Source of the DNA: Beroe forskalii
Taxonomy: Eukaryota; Ctenophora; Nuda; Beroida; Beroidae
Reading direction: 5' to 3'
Assembly: GCA_011033025.1 (NCBI GenBank)
Contig: WFMF01000234.1
Coordinates: forward strand, 193,817-257,816
Length of the DNA stretch: 64,000 nt
This document shows, one piece after another, positions 10,101-22,000 of this stretch; the stretch's first letter is position 1, and each line of letters opens with the position of its first letter. Under the pieces are notes generated by a model. That model did not search any database. It was not told the DNA's origin and worked only from the letters and a program-made list of their open reading frames with translations. The position numbers and the translations under genes were made by a program.

Positions 10101-12588
10101 ATGTGTGTGTTACCAATACCATGTATGTGTGTGTTACCTATATCCATGTGTGTGTTACCAATTCCATGTGTGTGTTACCTATATCCATGTGTGTGTTACC
10201 AATACCATATGTGTGTGTTATCAAAACCATGTGTGTGTTACCAATACCGTATATGTGTGTTACCTATATCCATGTGTGTGTTACCAATACCATATGTGTG
10301 TGTTATCAAAACCATGTGTGTGTTACCAATACCATATATGTGTGTTACCTATATCCATGTGTGTGTTACCAATACCATGTACATGTGTGTTACCTATATC
10401 CATGTGTGTGTTACCAATTCCATGTGTGTGTTACCTATATCCATGTGTGTGTTACCAATACCATGTACATGTGTGTTACCTATATCCATGTGTGTGTTAC
10501 CAATACCATGTACATGTGTGTTACCTATATCCATGTGTGTGTTACCAATTCCATGTGTGTGTTACCTATATCCATGTGTGTGTTACCAATACCATGTACA
10601 TGTGTGTTACCTATATCCATGTGTGTGTTACCAATACCATGTACATGTGTGTTACCTATATCCATGTGTGTGTTACCAATTCCATGTGTGTGTTACCTAT
10701 ATCCATGTGTGTGTTACCAATTCCATGTGTGTGTTACCTATATCCATGTGTGTGTTACCAATACCAAATGTGTGTGTTACCACGCAACGTTCCATTGACC
10801 CCTCCCACAAATTGGAAGGTAACTTTTATCTTTTAATGCTTTATCGTCAGCTGCATCATGTCAGTAAATAAGACGAACAACGGTCGACGATCAAATGACG
10901 GCGTGTTTTAATACCAGCCCCGGGGAACAGCACAAGAAATGTGCCGGCAGGCGCAATTCTTGTTGCCAGAGTGTCCGAGTATTCCGGTCCTCAAAGCTTA
11001 TCTGACGTCACACGGACGTAATGCGGTATACATTTACAGGGAATAAACGCATGCACACACCCAGTACACAGTACACACTACGTAAAACGTTGCACATTGT
11101 TTGTAATGATTACAGCGATGTCAATACTAGGAAGTTGGTAAGTAAGTCATACGATCTTTATACCATGTACTTCTGTACACTTGTAAAAGAATAGTGTAAT
11201 TTCCACGAGATAAGGAGATAGTATCCTTTAGTATATTACTCAATTGTAACACACGGGAATGTATCATGTAACCATGGAATATTCATAATTGGTGTGTAAA
11301 CGGCAAAATATAATAAACACATAAATACCACAACCAAATAGAGCAGATGGATCGTGTATCTGGGATTATGGGCGATTATGTATCCTACTATACTTGGAAG
11401 TAAGAAAATATTCTACAAACGTACGCCATCTCCAATGTTTCCCTAATCCCTATACCCAGCTATACCCAATAATATGGACATTCGGTATTCGTGGCACCAT
11501 CCGACTCCTCATCAGTTGCAGAGCAACCATGCATAATGGATATGTACTGATGAAGTTGCTTACCAGTTGCATGGCAACCATGAGTACGCATTTAAGTGAG
11601 AAGGTTCGCTCGCAGAGGTCGAATAAGTCCTCTAGAGAAGGGCCAAGAAGTTCCATAACCAGGGCATTGTACTTTCCACAGGGGCCGTAGTAGTAAACAG
11701 CTGGGACTCCAACTGAACGGTAATTCATTTTAGTTGACAAAAAGTGTTAGAAATGCGAGTTTTTGTCCACTAAAATGAATGCAAATATGCATTATTAGTT
11801 GGGTTGAGCTCAAACTAGATATACCTTTAAATCATTATTTTCAATTTGAGAACCTTTCATCAGGGAATTTACATTTGTGTACATTGTTGATTGTATATGG
11901 ATTTTACAGTTAATTTGGACTAATTTCTAGATAATAATGCATGACTGCCTACTAAAGCATTGTTAAACTCACGATGTGGTCCAAGAGACTTGTAATATCG
12001 GTATTCCAAACTAAGCTGTGGTGTTCTCGACTTCATTAGCTCCAGTTTTATTGCCACATGCTCGTTGTTGTAGAGGTTCTTGCCTACTCGAAGCTCTCCG
12101 AAGTTTCCAGAACCTATCTTTTTGCCAACTCTGAAGTTGGGCCCAACCATAAGGGCTCCCGCTGAAGTTAGAAGTAGTTTACTGTGACACTGAATGGTTA
12201 TTTCAATGGAAATATTCATTTGAGAAGTTTCCTGAAACTGTTTAGTTTCCTAACTGATTTGAATTGTATTCAACTGTGCGATATCAAAAAATAAATTAAG
12301 TGGAGAAAGCATCAAAAGAAATCAATTAAAAATCAACTAATAAAAGCATTGAAATAAGGGCTCGTTTTATGGACACATTGGCATTGGCACAATTTGAAAT
12401 TGAATATAATTGAATTATAGAAAGTCACCACAGGTCATCACATAAATTTAAGGTTCACAGCCTATAAAAATACTTTGCTGTGAGTTAGAAGCACTCCTGC
12501 CACCGGGGCCGGCCCTACCACTTTGTGCACTGGTCCTTCCACCTCTCTGTTTGTCATGCTTGTCGTCACGGCGCTCTCCTCTCTGCAT
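7124..12588 (-). CDS. CSNK1G: Casein kinase 1 gamma, five N-terminal coding exons (3' part outside window)
   Basis: Ser/Thr kinase of the CK1-gamma family, a membrane-attached kinase of Wnt and other signalling. Exons on the minus strand: 12474-12588 ([14 protein letters not shown]...), 11973-12161 ([20 protein letters not shown], with AIKLE lysine), 11564-11712 ([20 protein letters not shown]), 8981-9215 ([34 protein letters not shown]) and 7124-7209 ([20 protein letters not shown]). All joins have GT donors and AG acceptors and the phases agree throughout (1, 1, 0, 1, 0), giving 258 codons. The first exon's donor (GTATTT) is the weakest. The exons that should follow (DTLKERYQ onward, lipidated C-terminus) are not visible and must lie left of the window. 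The 11564/9215 intron holds a 1-kb minisatellite; the 8981/7209 intron holds a 134-bp tandem repeat. A second copy of two exons lies at 40.7 and 50.1 kb. Identification is firm; exon 1 is inferred. Confidence 0.93.
7530..7980. repeat. 134-bp tandem repeat in a CSNK1G intron
   Basis: Three full units and one decayed unit start near 7531, 7665, 7798 and 7926. Each begins with CACCCTGAGGGGCGTGG followed by AGGCCACGCCC, a small hairpin (GGGCGTGG against CCACGCCC), then TTTTTTCGCA and AATTTTTTCAAAATTCCTTC. It is not seen in the corresponding intron of copy B, where the region before 49.38 kb is shorter. Confidence 0.85.
9488..9525. repeat. CA microsatellite
   Basis: Interrupted run of CA dinucleotides inside the CSNK1G intron between the exons at 8981-9215 and 11564-11712. 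Confidence 0.85.
9809..10790. repeat. About 20-bp TG-rich minisatellite in a CSNK1G intron, nearly 50 units
   Basis: Units alternate among a few types: CCATGTGTGTGTTACCAATA, CCATGTGTGTGTTACCTATAT, CCATGTACATGTGTGTTACC, and CATATGTGTGTGTTATCAAAA near the start and middle. Types follow each other in recurring order (AATACCATGTACATG then CTATATCC), so there is a higher-order repeat. Open frames of up to 349 codons in all three plus frames (MCVLPIP, HVCVTYI, CYQYHV) and one on the minus strand come from the lack of stop triplets in the unit; they are not genes. Confidence 0.95.
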
Positions 12589-13750
12589 TATAAAGCTCTG
12601 ATGCACTCTACACTACAACGCTAGATGAACCCCCTGAGAATGTAAACGGTATTATGATACTCTCTGAGTGTTATATCTGATGATAACAGTAGAACTTTCA
12701 ACCAAATTTCTCGAGCTGTTCTTACCTTCAACTATAATCAGCACACACAATCATATCTTATCACTTATGTGGCAATTACCATTGACTATTCAATGGCAAT
12801 AACCTAGTCATAAATAAGTGAGGGATACATGTAAAACAAAAAACGTGGATGAATGAAGGATTTATCAGACTTACTTTGTGAGTGAGTCATTCACTCATAA
12901 CTGGGTTTTCGATTCTACATCCTAGGTACCAGAGTTGAATAATATTTCTGAAAAATCATAAACATTGAATTTTTTTTATTCATTCCCGTAATTATGAAAC
13001 TTGCATAATTCTATGAGCATGTTATGAGAATGATATTAAATTGTTCCTCTATTAAATTTATTTTTTGCCTACTAACAATGAAGACATGAATTGATAAGAT
13101 TTCAGCACTTCTATACTGTGTTTTGCAGGTAAAAATACCTATTTGGCCTTTATTTAACCCTTATTAAGGACAAAAATAACTTTGAGATCTTTGTCCAAAG
13201 CACAGGTTTATCAAAAAGGCTGTGACAGTCCTTGATGACGTCACATGTCTGATTCCAATAGTCAAGATTCTGTGATTTTCTGTCACAAAAACGTTTAAAT
13301 TTCATAATTAAATTAACTTCAGAGATCTAGGGGCAGCTGAGAAATGCAGTTTCATCATCCAAAATTTCTGAAAACGGGCATCTTTTGACAAATGGGGAAA
13401 CAAATCGAGTATTATTGAATTTTCCCTTAAATTCACACTATTCACAGTCTGCCACTATCTGGTCACAGGTTCGAATGACCCACCCACCCCCAAAGTGTGA
13501 TGCCATTCATGCCAATTACTGCTGAACCTCATGTGGAAGTTTCAAATTCAAAAGGTGTGAACTGTGATTCATGAATGGAAATATGAATTTTTGTGCATTG
13601 ATCTACATTTTAATTTCATACAGAGAATCAGAACCAATAAATGACCTTCAAAGTTTGTGCATGTAAAAAGCATGTAAAAAGCAATTGATTTTTTGTATAT
13701 TCAATGAATTAATTGAATCATTCTGAAATTTAAAAAATGATAATTTCAAT
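12589..13750. other. Spacer between NFX1 and CSNK1G
   Basis: 1.16 kb between the NFX1 stop codon and the inferred CSNK1G start, both on the minus strand. It should hold the NFX1 3' UTR and the CSNK1G promoter and 5' UTR. AATAAA occurs on the minus strand around 12.97 kb and 13.15 kb and could serve NFX1. No other gene seen. Confidence 0.55.
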
Positions 13751-16690
13751 TCAGTCATGAATATCTTCCCAATTATCAAATACAATATCATTCTTGGGTA
13801 AACTATTTAAATCTAATGCTTGAAGATTAGGGATATTATCTGATTTAACAGCTGGTTTTGGTTGCACCTTCGAACCTGAACTAATCCCAACACCACCAAT
13901 CACCCTCTTTTGAAAGAATTGAGAAAGTTTCAAGGTAGGTTCAGAGGAGTTGTAAGCAATCCTAATTTGAACATTTCGTTGAGGTTCACTATCCAAACTC
14001 TGTGTTTCTATCTTGTAAAAGGATGCAAGTTCATGAATGACCTTCCTTTTCTCTTTATTCATTGTTTTGAAGTCATGGTAAATAAATTTTACTTTATTCA
14101 AAGGATCAAGAGATTCATTTCTTTTCTTGTATCTTGATATCAAATCAGTAAATGTGTTCTCTATCTCTGTTATGAAATCTTTGTTATCTTTCACAGCCTT
14201 TTTCAATGACTCTGTATAAAGTGGAGTTACTACATTGTCAATAGGTACATCTTTCAAACCCAGACCTTCAGCTAGTTTTTGGTTCCTTATCTCAACTTTG
14301 CACTTTTCATCGCATTGAATAGAGCCCCCTAAGAGATAATCTAAGAGGTCAGTTTGTGTCACAGCTAAGCCAGAACTTTTCAATTTGACATAGAAGTTAC
14401 TCAGATCATTGTTTCCTGATATTTTTGGAGATCCTTCAAAGCACAATAGATCAACATTTCTCCTCTTACAGTCACACAATACTTTTATTGGAAAAAAACA
14501 TATACTCATTGGGCATGGTTGATCAGGGTGACAAATATTATTACATGGATGTGAACATGTCATTCTGGGCTCTAAACATGATAATTCACAAATGCTGTTC
14601 TCAGCAAGGCATTCTCCTTTGTGACACCATTTATTACATTTGTGTCTTTTACATGGTAATTGTTTTTGGCACATTTCTCCACATGAAACATCACTCATAT
14701 GACATGGGATGTTATATCGAACTTTATGACCACCCATGCACACCTTGTTAGCTAAATGCGGGCAAGGAGGGCATCTGTCATCATAATGGCATTTGTGAGT
14801 TACTGGATGGGAACATGAATGTTCACGACTACACAACTCATGACAGGTAGGAGGAGGTGTTCCACAGGCAACAGGAGGGTCTAGTTTTGTTTTACCACAG
14901 GTACAGAAGACTTCATCAAAATTGGACATTAAACATGGCATACAGTGTCCTCTATGGCACAACTCTTCACATTTGTGACTCTTACATGATAGCAATTTGC
15001 CACAGGGGATCATACATATATGATTGTCTTCAAGGCAGCACTTTGTATTACATCGATGCCTACCACAACTCTTTTTCTTATAACATATATTTTCACAAGT
15101 TAAAGACTTATCAGATAATTCTGCACATAGAACTAAGTCTGATGATGATCCACAAGCACAGGCTATAAGAGTTTTGTCAGAACAAGGGGGACAAGAGCCA
15201 ATATGACATAATGAGTGGCAGATGTGTTTTTGATGAGTTGTTCCACAATTCAATACTTTTTTACATATCTTCATGCATGTGGGGATTATATCAAGACAAG
15301 ATTCTCGCTTTACCTGTGAAACTTTGTCTAACTTGGTTTTTCCACAAGGACAGCTATTTATAATTGATGCATCTGTTTTGCAAGGTGGGCATGGGCCAGA
15401 GTGGCATCTTTCTTCACATGTATGATTACCACATGGCAGAGAATTAGCACAGATCTCAGTGCATGACCAAAAACCTCTATGATCAAGGACATAACTCTCA
15501 ACTTCTGACCCACATTTTATTTCTTTGGATGACTTTCCACAGTAACAAACTAAGTCATTTGTTTTGTGACAATCTTTACAAGGTCCTTCGTGACAGATGA
15601 CTTGACAAGTATGTTTCCTACAGTTCAACAACTTTTGACAAGAATTTTCACATGTGAAAGATGATGAACTCATGTTGCATTTTACTCTTTTTGATTCCTT
15701 ACCACATAAACAATAGCTCACAACTGACATTAAACATGGAGGGCATTTTCCTGGATGGCAAAGTTCTGGGCAAGAATGGGTACAGAGCTTTCTTGATCTA
15801 CTGCATTTTTCACCACAACTATGAGGCAGAATGAATGGCTTATACACAGGGTTAATTATAGCATTACAAAAACAGGTGTATCTTGTTGGCAATAAAGTTG
15901 AGGTAACTTGACAAGCAGGGCATGTCCAACCATTCACAGTATCATCTGATGAATTGCCATCATCTAGCTTGGATGAGGCCCATTGCCGAATGCAGACAAG
16001 GTGGAATATGTTGAAACACTGGAAGCATGAATAAGTTGCACAGAATGCATTTATTGTTTCATAACACACCATACATTCATATGTATTTGATTCAATTTGA
16101 TGCCTTAAAGATTCTGCCTGATTGCCCTGATCAATAACATTTGAAGTTATTGGTGTTTTAGGTCCAATTGTCTTTGGTTTATTTTTGCATGTAGAATTTT
16201 TCTGAAACTTTTTTGTTGATTGACTGACAGAAGCATGTCCCCTGTTATTGGATGATTGATTTTCTTCAAACATATCAACATTGGAGTATGCTTGTGAATG
16301 ATATCCAGAGTCAGGATTATGCCTAGATGAATTATTATAACTCCTGTGATGGGAATTATAATGAGTTCTACTACTTCCATTTCTAGAACTATTCTGTTGC
16401 CCATGATGGATCCTGTAATCTCGGGGTCTACCATAGGATTGATATTCATGAAGATGTCTTCCATGGTTATCTCCACTGTGGTGATGTCTGTATGAGTAAC
16501 CATTATCAGTGAACTGTCTGAAAAAGCCACTTGATCCATTCATTTGTTCTGTGTCTATATTGCTTTCAAATTCTCCATCATTTTCATGTCTTTGTGATTG
16601 ACCATTCTGCCATGCCACATTGCGACGATAGGAGTGGTTTACTGCAGATCTTCTTTCATATTGACCATTCCCACCACTTTGTTCAGACAT
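13751..16690 (-). CDS. NFX1: NFX1-type zinc-finger protein (RING-like + NF-X1 repeats + R3H)
   Basis: 979-residue protein matching NFX1 of vertebrates and shuttle craft of flies, nuclear or RNA-binding regulators with a RING-like ubiquitin-ligase domain. Residues 1-200 are polar and rich in Ser, Asn, His and Arg. Residues 206-260 form the RING-type finger (CMVCYE ... CFQC ... HLVC ... WTCPAC). From about 275 to 800 come repeated NF-X1 fingers of the form CxxxCxxxxxCGxHxCxxxCHxGxCPPC. At roughly 860-945 lies an R3H domain with the R-K-V-I-H signature, and the tail ends VFDNWEDIHD. The R3H domain separates it from NFXL1. Length is close to the 1,100 residues usual for the family; the shorter N-terminus accounts for the difference. 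The whole coding region is one exon with no visible poly(A) tract behind it, so I cannot say whether it is a retrocopy or intron-poor by descent. Frames on the other strand here are shadows. Confidence 0.95.
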   Translation of the reverse strand: MSEQSGGNGQYERRSAVNHSYRRNVAWQNGQSQRHENDGEFESNIDTEQMNGSSGFFRQFTDNGYSYRHHHSGDNHGRHLHEYQSYGRPRDYRIHHGQQNSSRNGSSRTHYNSHHRSYNNSSRHNPDSGYHSQAYSNVDMFEENQSSNNRGHASVSQSTKKFQKNSTCKNKPKTIGPKTPITSNVIDQGNQAESLRHQIESNTYECMVCYETINAFCATYSCFQCFNIFHLVCIRQWASSKLDDGNSSDDTVNGWTCPACQVTSTLLPTRYTCFCNAIINPVYKPFILPHSCGEKCSRSRKLCTHSCPELCHPGKCPPCLMSVVSYCLCGKESKRVKCNMSSSSFTCENSCQKLLNCRKHTCQVICHEGPCKDCHKTNDLVCYCGKSSKEIKCGSEVESYVLDHRGFWSCTEICANSLPCGNHTCEERCHSGPCPPCKTDASIINSCPCGKTKLDKVSQVKRESCLDIIPTCMKICKKVLNCGTTHQKHICHSLCHIGSCPPCSDKTLIACACGSSSDLVLCAELSDKSLTCENICYKKKSCGRHRCNTKCCLEDNHICMIPCGKLLSCKSHKCEELCHRGHCMPCLMSNFDEVFCTCGKTKLDPPVACGTPPPTCHELCSREHSCSHPVTHKCHYDDRCPPCPHLANKVCMGGHKVRYNIPCHMSDVSCGEMCQKQLPCKRHKCNKWCHKGECLAENSICELSCLEPRMTCSHPCNNICHPDQPCPMSICFFPIKVLCDCKRRNVDLLCFEGSPKISGNNDLSNFYVKLKSSGLAVTQTDLLDYLLGGSIQCDEKCKVEIRNQKLAEGLGLKDVPIDNVVTPLYTESLKKAVKDNKDFITEIENTFTDLISRYKKRNESLDPLNKVKFIYHDFKTMNKEKRKVIHELASFYKIETQSLDSEPQRNVQIRIAYNSSEPTLKLSQFFQKRVIGGVGISSGSKVQPKPAVKSDNIPNLQALDLNSLPKNDIVFDNWEDIHD

Positions 16691-17022
16691 TTAATAACTA
16701 TTTTCTCAAATATTTTTGGTATTGAGTTTAATTCAATAGAAATTTTTGTTAGTTAAAACCACTTCACTTAATATTACAGATATATCAATAGTTGGAAAGC
16801 AATAAAACTGGTAATATGGGAATGAAATTCCCACTCTGGCACTCCCAAAGGCTGAAACTAGCTCAATTTTCTTAAATGAGGCCATTATAAGAAATGATTG
16901 AAACTTACAACGCAACACTAAGATTGACTAAGTGCTGTCCCTCAGCACAACCAAGACATCCCTTCATATAGATTATTGAAAAAATATTTATTGTAATTGT
17001 GCTGTAAAAAATTATATTCATA

Positions 17023-17118
17023 CCGTGGTGTTTCCACATAAAAGACGGCGCGCACTCAGTGCGCGCCACTGAGTGCGCGCCATTCCCACCTTATTTTTAT
17101 CATGTGGAAACACCACGG
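17023..17118. mobile_element. 96-bp MITE with 17-bp TIRs and 9-bp target duplication
   Basis: CCGTGGTGTTTCCACAT at the left end is exactly inverted at the right end. Both sides are flanked by the direct repeat ATATTCATA. Inside, GGCGCGCACTCAG faces CTGAGTGCGCGCC, so the whole element folds into a long stem. A 9-bp duplication points to a Mutator-like (MULE) source, by analogy with that superfamily. Confidence 0.88.
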
Positions 17119-17144
17119 ATATTCATATTATTGATATTCAACAC

Positions 17145-18310
17145 ATTAAGGGGGGGGAGGGGGGTACTAAGACTAAGACTACTAACATAAGTATATTACT
17201 TTCAAAGCAGTTCTGAAATTTCTAAAGGCCACGGTCCGTTTAATCAACCTGGCTGGTGGCAGCCATGCTGAGCATAGAGACTATCCCTGGAAAGTTAGGC
17301 TAAGGGTTTGAACTCCTAGGTGGTTTTTAGGCCAGCTGACTGCCGGGGATATTCTGGCCTGAGAGCAGCCTACCAGTCCAGGACCTCACTGGACCAGTAG
17401 GCTACCAACATGACACCCAGTGGCTTCAAACAGACAGAGGTGGCTTTGTACCACCTCCCTTTGTCTGACTTTGCCACAGGGAGGTCTGACTCAACCAGAA
17501 TGTGTAAATAATATTCCCGTTGATTGGAGTTTTGCTGGGCTCAATGGGCAAAGCCCAGCTGTAGGGTACTGCCTGGAAAAGAAGGGGAACAGATTTTTAG
17601 TGTGTGTTTGTGCATGTGTTTATCTTCTCAGTGAGATTTGTTCCATAAATTGTTCCGTAAGGTGGGTCCCAGTAGAGGTGCAGGGGCAGAACACCACCCA
17701 GTCAAAATTCCACCTTGATATAACACCACCTTAGAGCACAAATTGCACAGAATGAATGGTCGTGCATAATCCTATGACACAAATTCACAGTTAGGGATCA
17801 TTCACATATTATGTAAACAATAATCATATTACGTAATCAATTAACTGACAATTAATCATCAACATCATGGACCTGAAGATGGCATTCAAAGCTCCTTTAG
17901 TCTAAGGAAAACCCCCTACAACAGCTCCTCTGACAATGAGATGGACACCTCTTCCTCTTCCTCCAACAAATCTTCTTCATCCTCCTCTACCTCCAGCTCA
18001 TCATTCTCCTCCTCCTCTTCTACACCAGTGACTCCCAGTTCCACTAAAGAGCTGGAAATCCATGTCTTGGTCCCACCTCAACCTCCTTCAAAACTGACTG
18101 AACCAAAGATCCAAATCAGAGTCCCTATCCCCTAAGTGCCAGATCAGAGTCTGACGACAGACACTTCACAGACAACTGCAGCTTCCTACACCTTCATCAT
18201 CAAAAATTGAGTAATGGATAATGAAGCTGCAGACGTATGCCAAGACCTGCTGTGGCATCAACTCCAGAGAGAAAAGAAAGGCCTCACTGAACCAGTGAAC
18301 CTCTGATCAA
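17145..18310. other. Unclassified segment between NFX1 and the LINE
   Basis: Opens with a G-run (17150-17164). It contains a 64-codon plus-strand frame at 17941-18135 that starts MDTSSSSSNKSSSSSSTSSS and continues with a Pro-rich stretch, which is low-complexity sequence and probably not a gene. A 104-codon frame at 17420-17734 has no family I know. Phrases such as TGGGCAAAGCCCAGCT are short inverted repeats. It could be an old non-coding retroelement. Confidence 0.4.
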
Positions 18311-18694
18311 GCACAGAACATTATTATTATTATTATTAAATCTAACAATAGCACATATAAGCATATACATACTATCATACCTCTTCACGTAGGCATAATA
18401 TACACTTCTGATAATTCTATTAACTTCAGATCACTGAATCAATAACTTGATAAACTAGTTAAGTCCTTGAAAGTAGACATAAATCATTTCGCAGGACGCA
18501 GTTTATACAGAGGTGCCCGACTCTGGTCACTACTTCACTATGCAATAACAAAATTTGATAAATACCAAAATTTAGTTCAATAAAAATATAAATATATATT
18601 TTACACATTAAGGATAGCAATCACGAGTTTATCAGTTCTAAAGTAATGATGGCAAAGTCTCTCTTAACTTTAGAGTCCATGATTATATTTTAAC

Positions 18695-18812
18695 ATCCTG
18701 GAAGTCTTTGAAAGTCTTTGAAAGTCTTTGAAAGTCTTTGAAAGTCTCTGAAAGTCTTTGGAAGTCTTTTACTCCTTTAGAGTCCTTTGAAGTCCTTGAA
18801 AGTCTTTGAAAA
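18695..18812. repeat. 11-bp GAAAGTCTTTG repeat in the LINE 3' UTR
   Basis: About ten units of GAAAGTCTTTG, some changed to GAAGTCTTTTA or GAGTCCTTTGA. It lies between the ORF2 end and the TAA tail of the LINE, so it is probably part of the element and read on the minus strand as CAAAGACTTTC. Confidence 0.85.
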
Positions 18813-19058
18813 ACTTCAGTGGCAGTTTTTTTTTCTAACAGCTTTTGTCAATCCTAAGAAGTTATTATTGAGTTCTTCACAGTTTCCCAACAGCCTTCAG
18901 ATTATGTAAGGATCTTGATAATTTGTAAATAAAGCTTATAGCTTCCAGGTTGAGGTTAAAGGGTTAGGGATGACAATGTACATTTGTTGTTATCTTTTCA
19001 AATCATGTGCCTATTGGTGGCAATCTAGCAATTTATAACGACTTCATCGCATTTTCAG

Positions 19059-22000
19059 TCAGGATCCAGATAGCAAGGGTGTCTTTTCAAGAAAATCGTG
19101 CTGTGTCACGATGAACTTGGTTCTATTGATAAACATTTGTTGCAGTTTAGTGTTATCTGGCATCAAGATTTTTGAGACATAGTTGCTGTGATCATAGGCA
19201 TTTCTATCAGAGGTCTGGTCCAGTATTTCTATTAGTTGTTGGAAGGTTGAGTCTCTAAGTTCATTACATTCCAATAATTGGTGGTAGGCTGTGTCTTTTG
19301 ATTCGCTGCAAAAGGGACAAGAGTCTTCTCTTGGATCGTTGGTGACTGCTGCTCTTGAGTGGCCAAAGAGGAGGGAGTTGCCATGGATAAAGTCAAGCAT
19401 ATAGCTATCCTCCTTTTTTGTGGTAGAATGATTGAATAGGAGTGTTTGGTTGTCCATGGTTTTACCCCTTCTGAGGAGGTACAATGCTGTGTCAAGACAT
19501 GTAGCACTAGTGTCTGAAATTGTCCCAAAGTTACTATATTTTCTGCATATTTCTTCTAGCCAGATTTTCTGCTGGTAGGAATTGATTTCACATGTCTTGT
19601 ACATTATATCTGGATTTTCTAAAGAAGTAAAATCAATCAAGTTTACTGACCTATAGCTGTTTGATTGTGTGACATAACCATTATGTGATTTCTGATGTTT
19701 TGCTCTTTGGTATTTAAGGTATTTTTTGATAGCTAAGAGTTGGGAAAAGAACTCTTTATATAGGGAACCATCAACCTGCACCAGTGTAGAGGTTATGAAG
19801 TCCTTCTCAGACATTGCCCTACAAAAGAACTTAAGTACTTAACTGTCCGCACTTCTATTTGTACATTTAGGGATGGGATTTTTAGACTCATTTCTACCAT
19901 GTCTCTGTTCGGGTTTAGAGCAGCCCCCGAAATCTTCATTATTATCTTGTTCCAGAAACTTCTGGATGTTTCAAGGCTGTCACAGAGCCAAAGTGGGGAT
20001 CAGAATTAAGGCTTTGAGCAACAAAGACAGACTTCTCACATTTGACCACGGTTTCTATTCTAGTAGATTTTGAAATCAACCACCATTTTTTGTTGCAATC
20101 TTTAAGCTTTTGATTGGCATGTTCCTTAAAACTAAGGTTTTCATCGAGAATGACTCCTAGGACTTTGGTTGATTTGACATACTTTATGGTTTTCTGGTTG
20201 ATTTTTAGCTCTGGGATTCTATTCTCATTCGAGGGCGATTTGGTTTTGAGAATGATAGCTTCTGTCTTGTCTTTGTCACAATTGATTACCAATTTGTTCT
20301 TTATACACCATTTCGTGAGATGGTCACATACCATTTGAGCTAGCTTATAGCATTCATCCAGACTGGTGTGTGAGATGAGTATAGTACCATCATCAGCAAA
20401 CTTAAAGCAGCTCATCCAGGATTGAATGGAGTGTGGAATGTCCTTTTTCATGTCTGTGATGTATATGAGGAATAGGATTGGTGAAAGAGCTGAGCCTTGG
20501 GGCAGCCCAAATAGTGCACAAATATGATCTAAGCCAGTGAAGTTGTTGACAGACAGGCTAATCCTTCTATTGCTGAGGTAATTATTCAGCAGTCTTAGCA
20601 TTTTTCCTGATACCCCAATTTTCCTAAGCTTGACTATGAGCCCTGGTATATAGACCGAATCAAAGGCTTTTTCAAAGTCTATGAAGAGTATAATGCCATT
20701 CAATTTTTGACGTTTTATCTCAGACAAATTGGCCAGGAGTCTGAATAGGTATCTGGTTGTTGATTTACCACATGCAAAGCCTTCTTGGTCCTCATCCTCT
20801 ACATCATCTGTGACTGACATGTATTGCCTAAGGCGGCTATCAAGTATCCTCTCCAGAATTTTACCTATGTATGAGGTGATGCTTATTGGTCTGTAGGACC
20901 CTGGCTTTAAGTATGTTGGTTTGCCTGCTTTTCTTATAAATCGTACATTTGATTTGTGCCAAATCCAATTACCAGTCTCAAATGACCAGTTGAACATTTG
21001 ATGTAGTGCTTGAAGAGCGTTTGTCCCCAGATTTTTTAATATACATGGATGTAGGCTATCTGGGTCCATTGACTTGTCAGTAGTTTCCTGTCTTTTGATA
21101 GCTGATTTAATTTCCTCCAACGATATATGTTCATTTATTGGTGAGGCATGTGACAGTAAATTGTCTTTATGAAAATTTGCAATGATGGCTTTATGATTGG
21201 TGTTGGTTTCCTCATCATGGGAATGATTTACTTGTTGACCTTTCAAATGGTTACCAGTAAAGAAAGCCTTATGTAACAGCTGTTCTTTTTCACTATCTGA
21301 TGTCAGTAAACTTTTTCCATCAAGCAAGTTACCAATGTACTTGTCATGGTTTGCACCAAATATCCTTTTATACTTTCTCCAGAATAGCGTTGTATCTTTG
21401 ATGTTTAGAGATTCTGTTCTTTTCTTTATCCAGTCGTTTTTTTGTTTTGTCAGTTCTTCTTTGAGTTTCAATTTACTCTGGTCAAAGATTTCTTTATTGT
21501 ATGGAGTGGATCTTTTGTTGTAAACTGACCTTGATGCGATGAGATCCTTGGCCATAATAGTTAGGGCATCAGTCCAAAATGGTTTTGAGTGGATAGAAAT
21601 AGTTTTTAGGGGGATGAATGACTCATTAGCTTTTTGGATAATTCCAAGGAATTGATCCCACAATTGCTTTCCATTATCAATCTGACTTATTTGACCATTT
21701 TGAAAGTAACTGAGGGAAGTTTCGATCTCCTGTGACCACCCCTCCCAGTTTGCTGCTTTCCAATTTGGAACTTTCGTGGAAACTTGTTTTTCTGGGCTTT
21801 TTACCAGAATTCTTTGAATAATTGGGAGATGGCCACGTATTGGGGCACCAGTGAATAGCTCAACTTCTTTGTCAATCCATTGAGGTCCTAATTTCGACAA
21901 TATTGGGCCTTCTGCTAATACAAGATCAATGACACTCCCACCCCCCTCACAAACAAATGTCAGGTCAAATGGTGAACAAACTGATAGTTCCTCCTCTTCT

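Noticed and set aside
9818-10871. Open frames of 243-349 codons rich in Cys, Val and Tyr (MCVLPIP repeats)
   Set aside because: They exist in all three plus frames because the minisatellite unit contains no stop triplet; the array lies in an intron.
13910-16725. Plus-strand frames of 64-108 codons opposite NFX1
   Set aside because: Shadows of a strongly supported coding region on the other strand.
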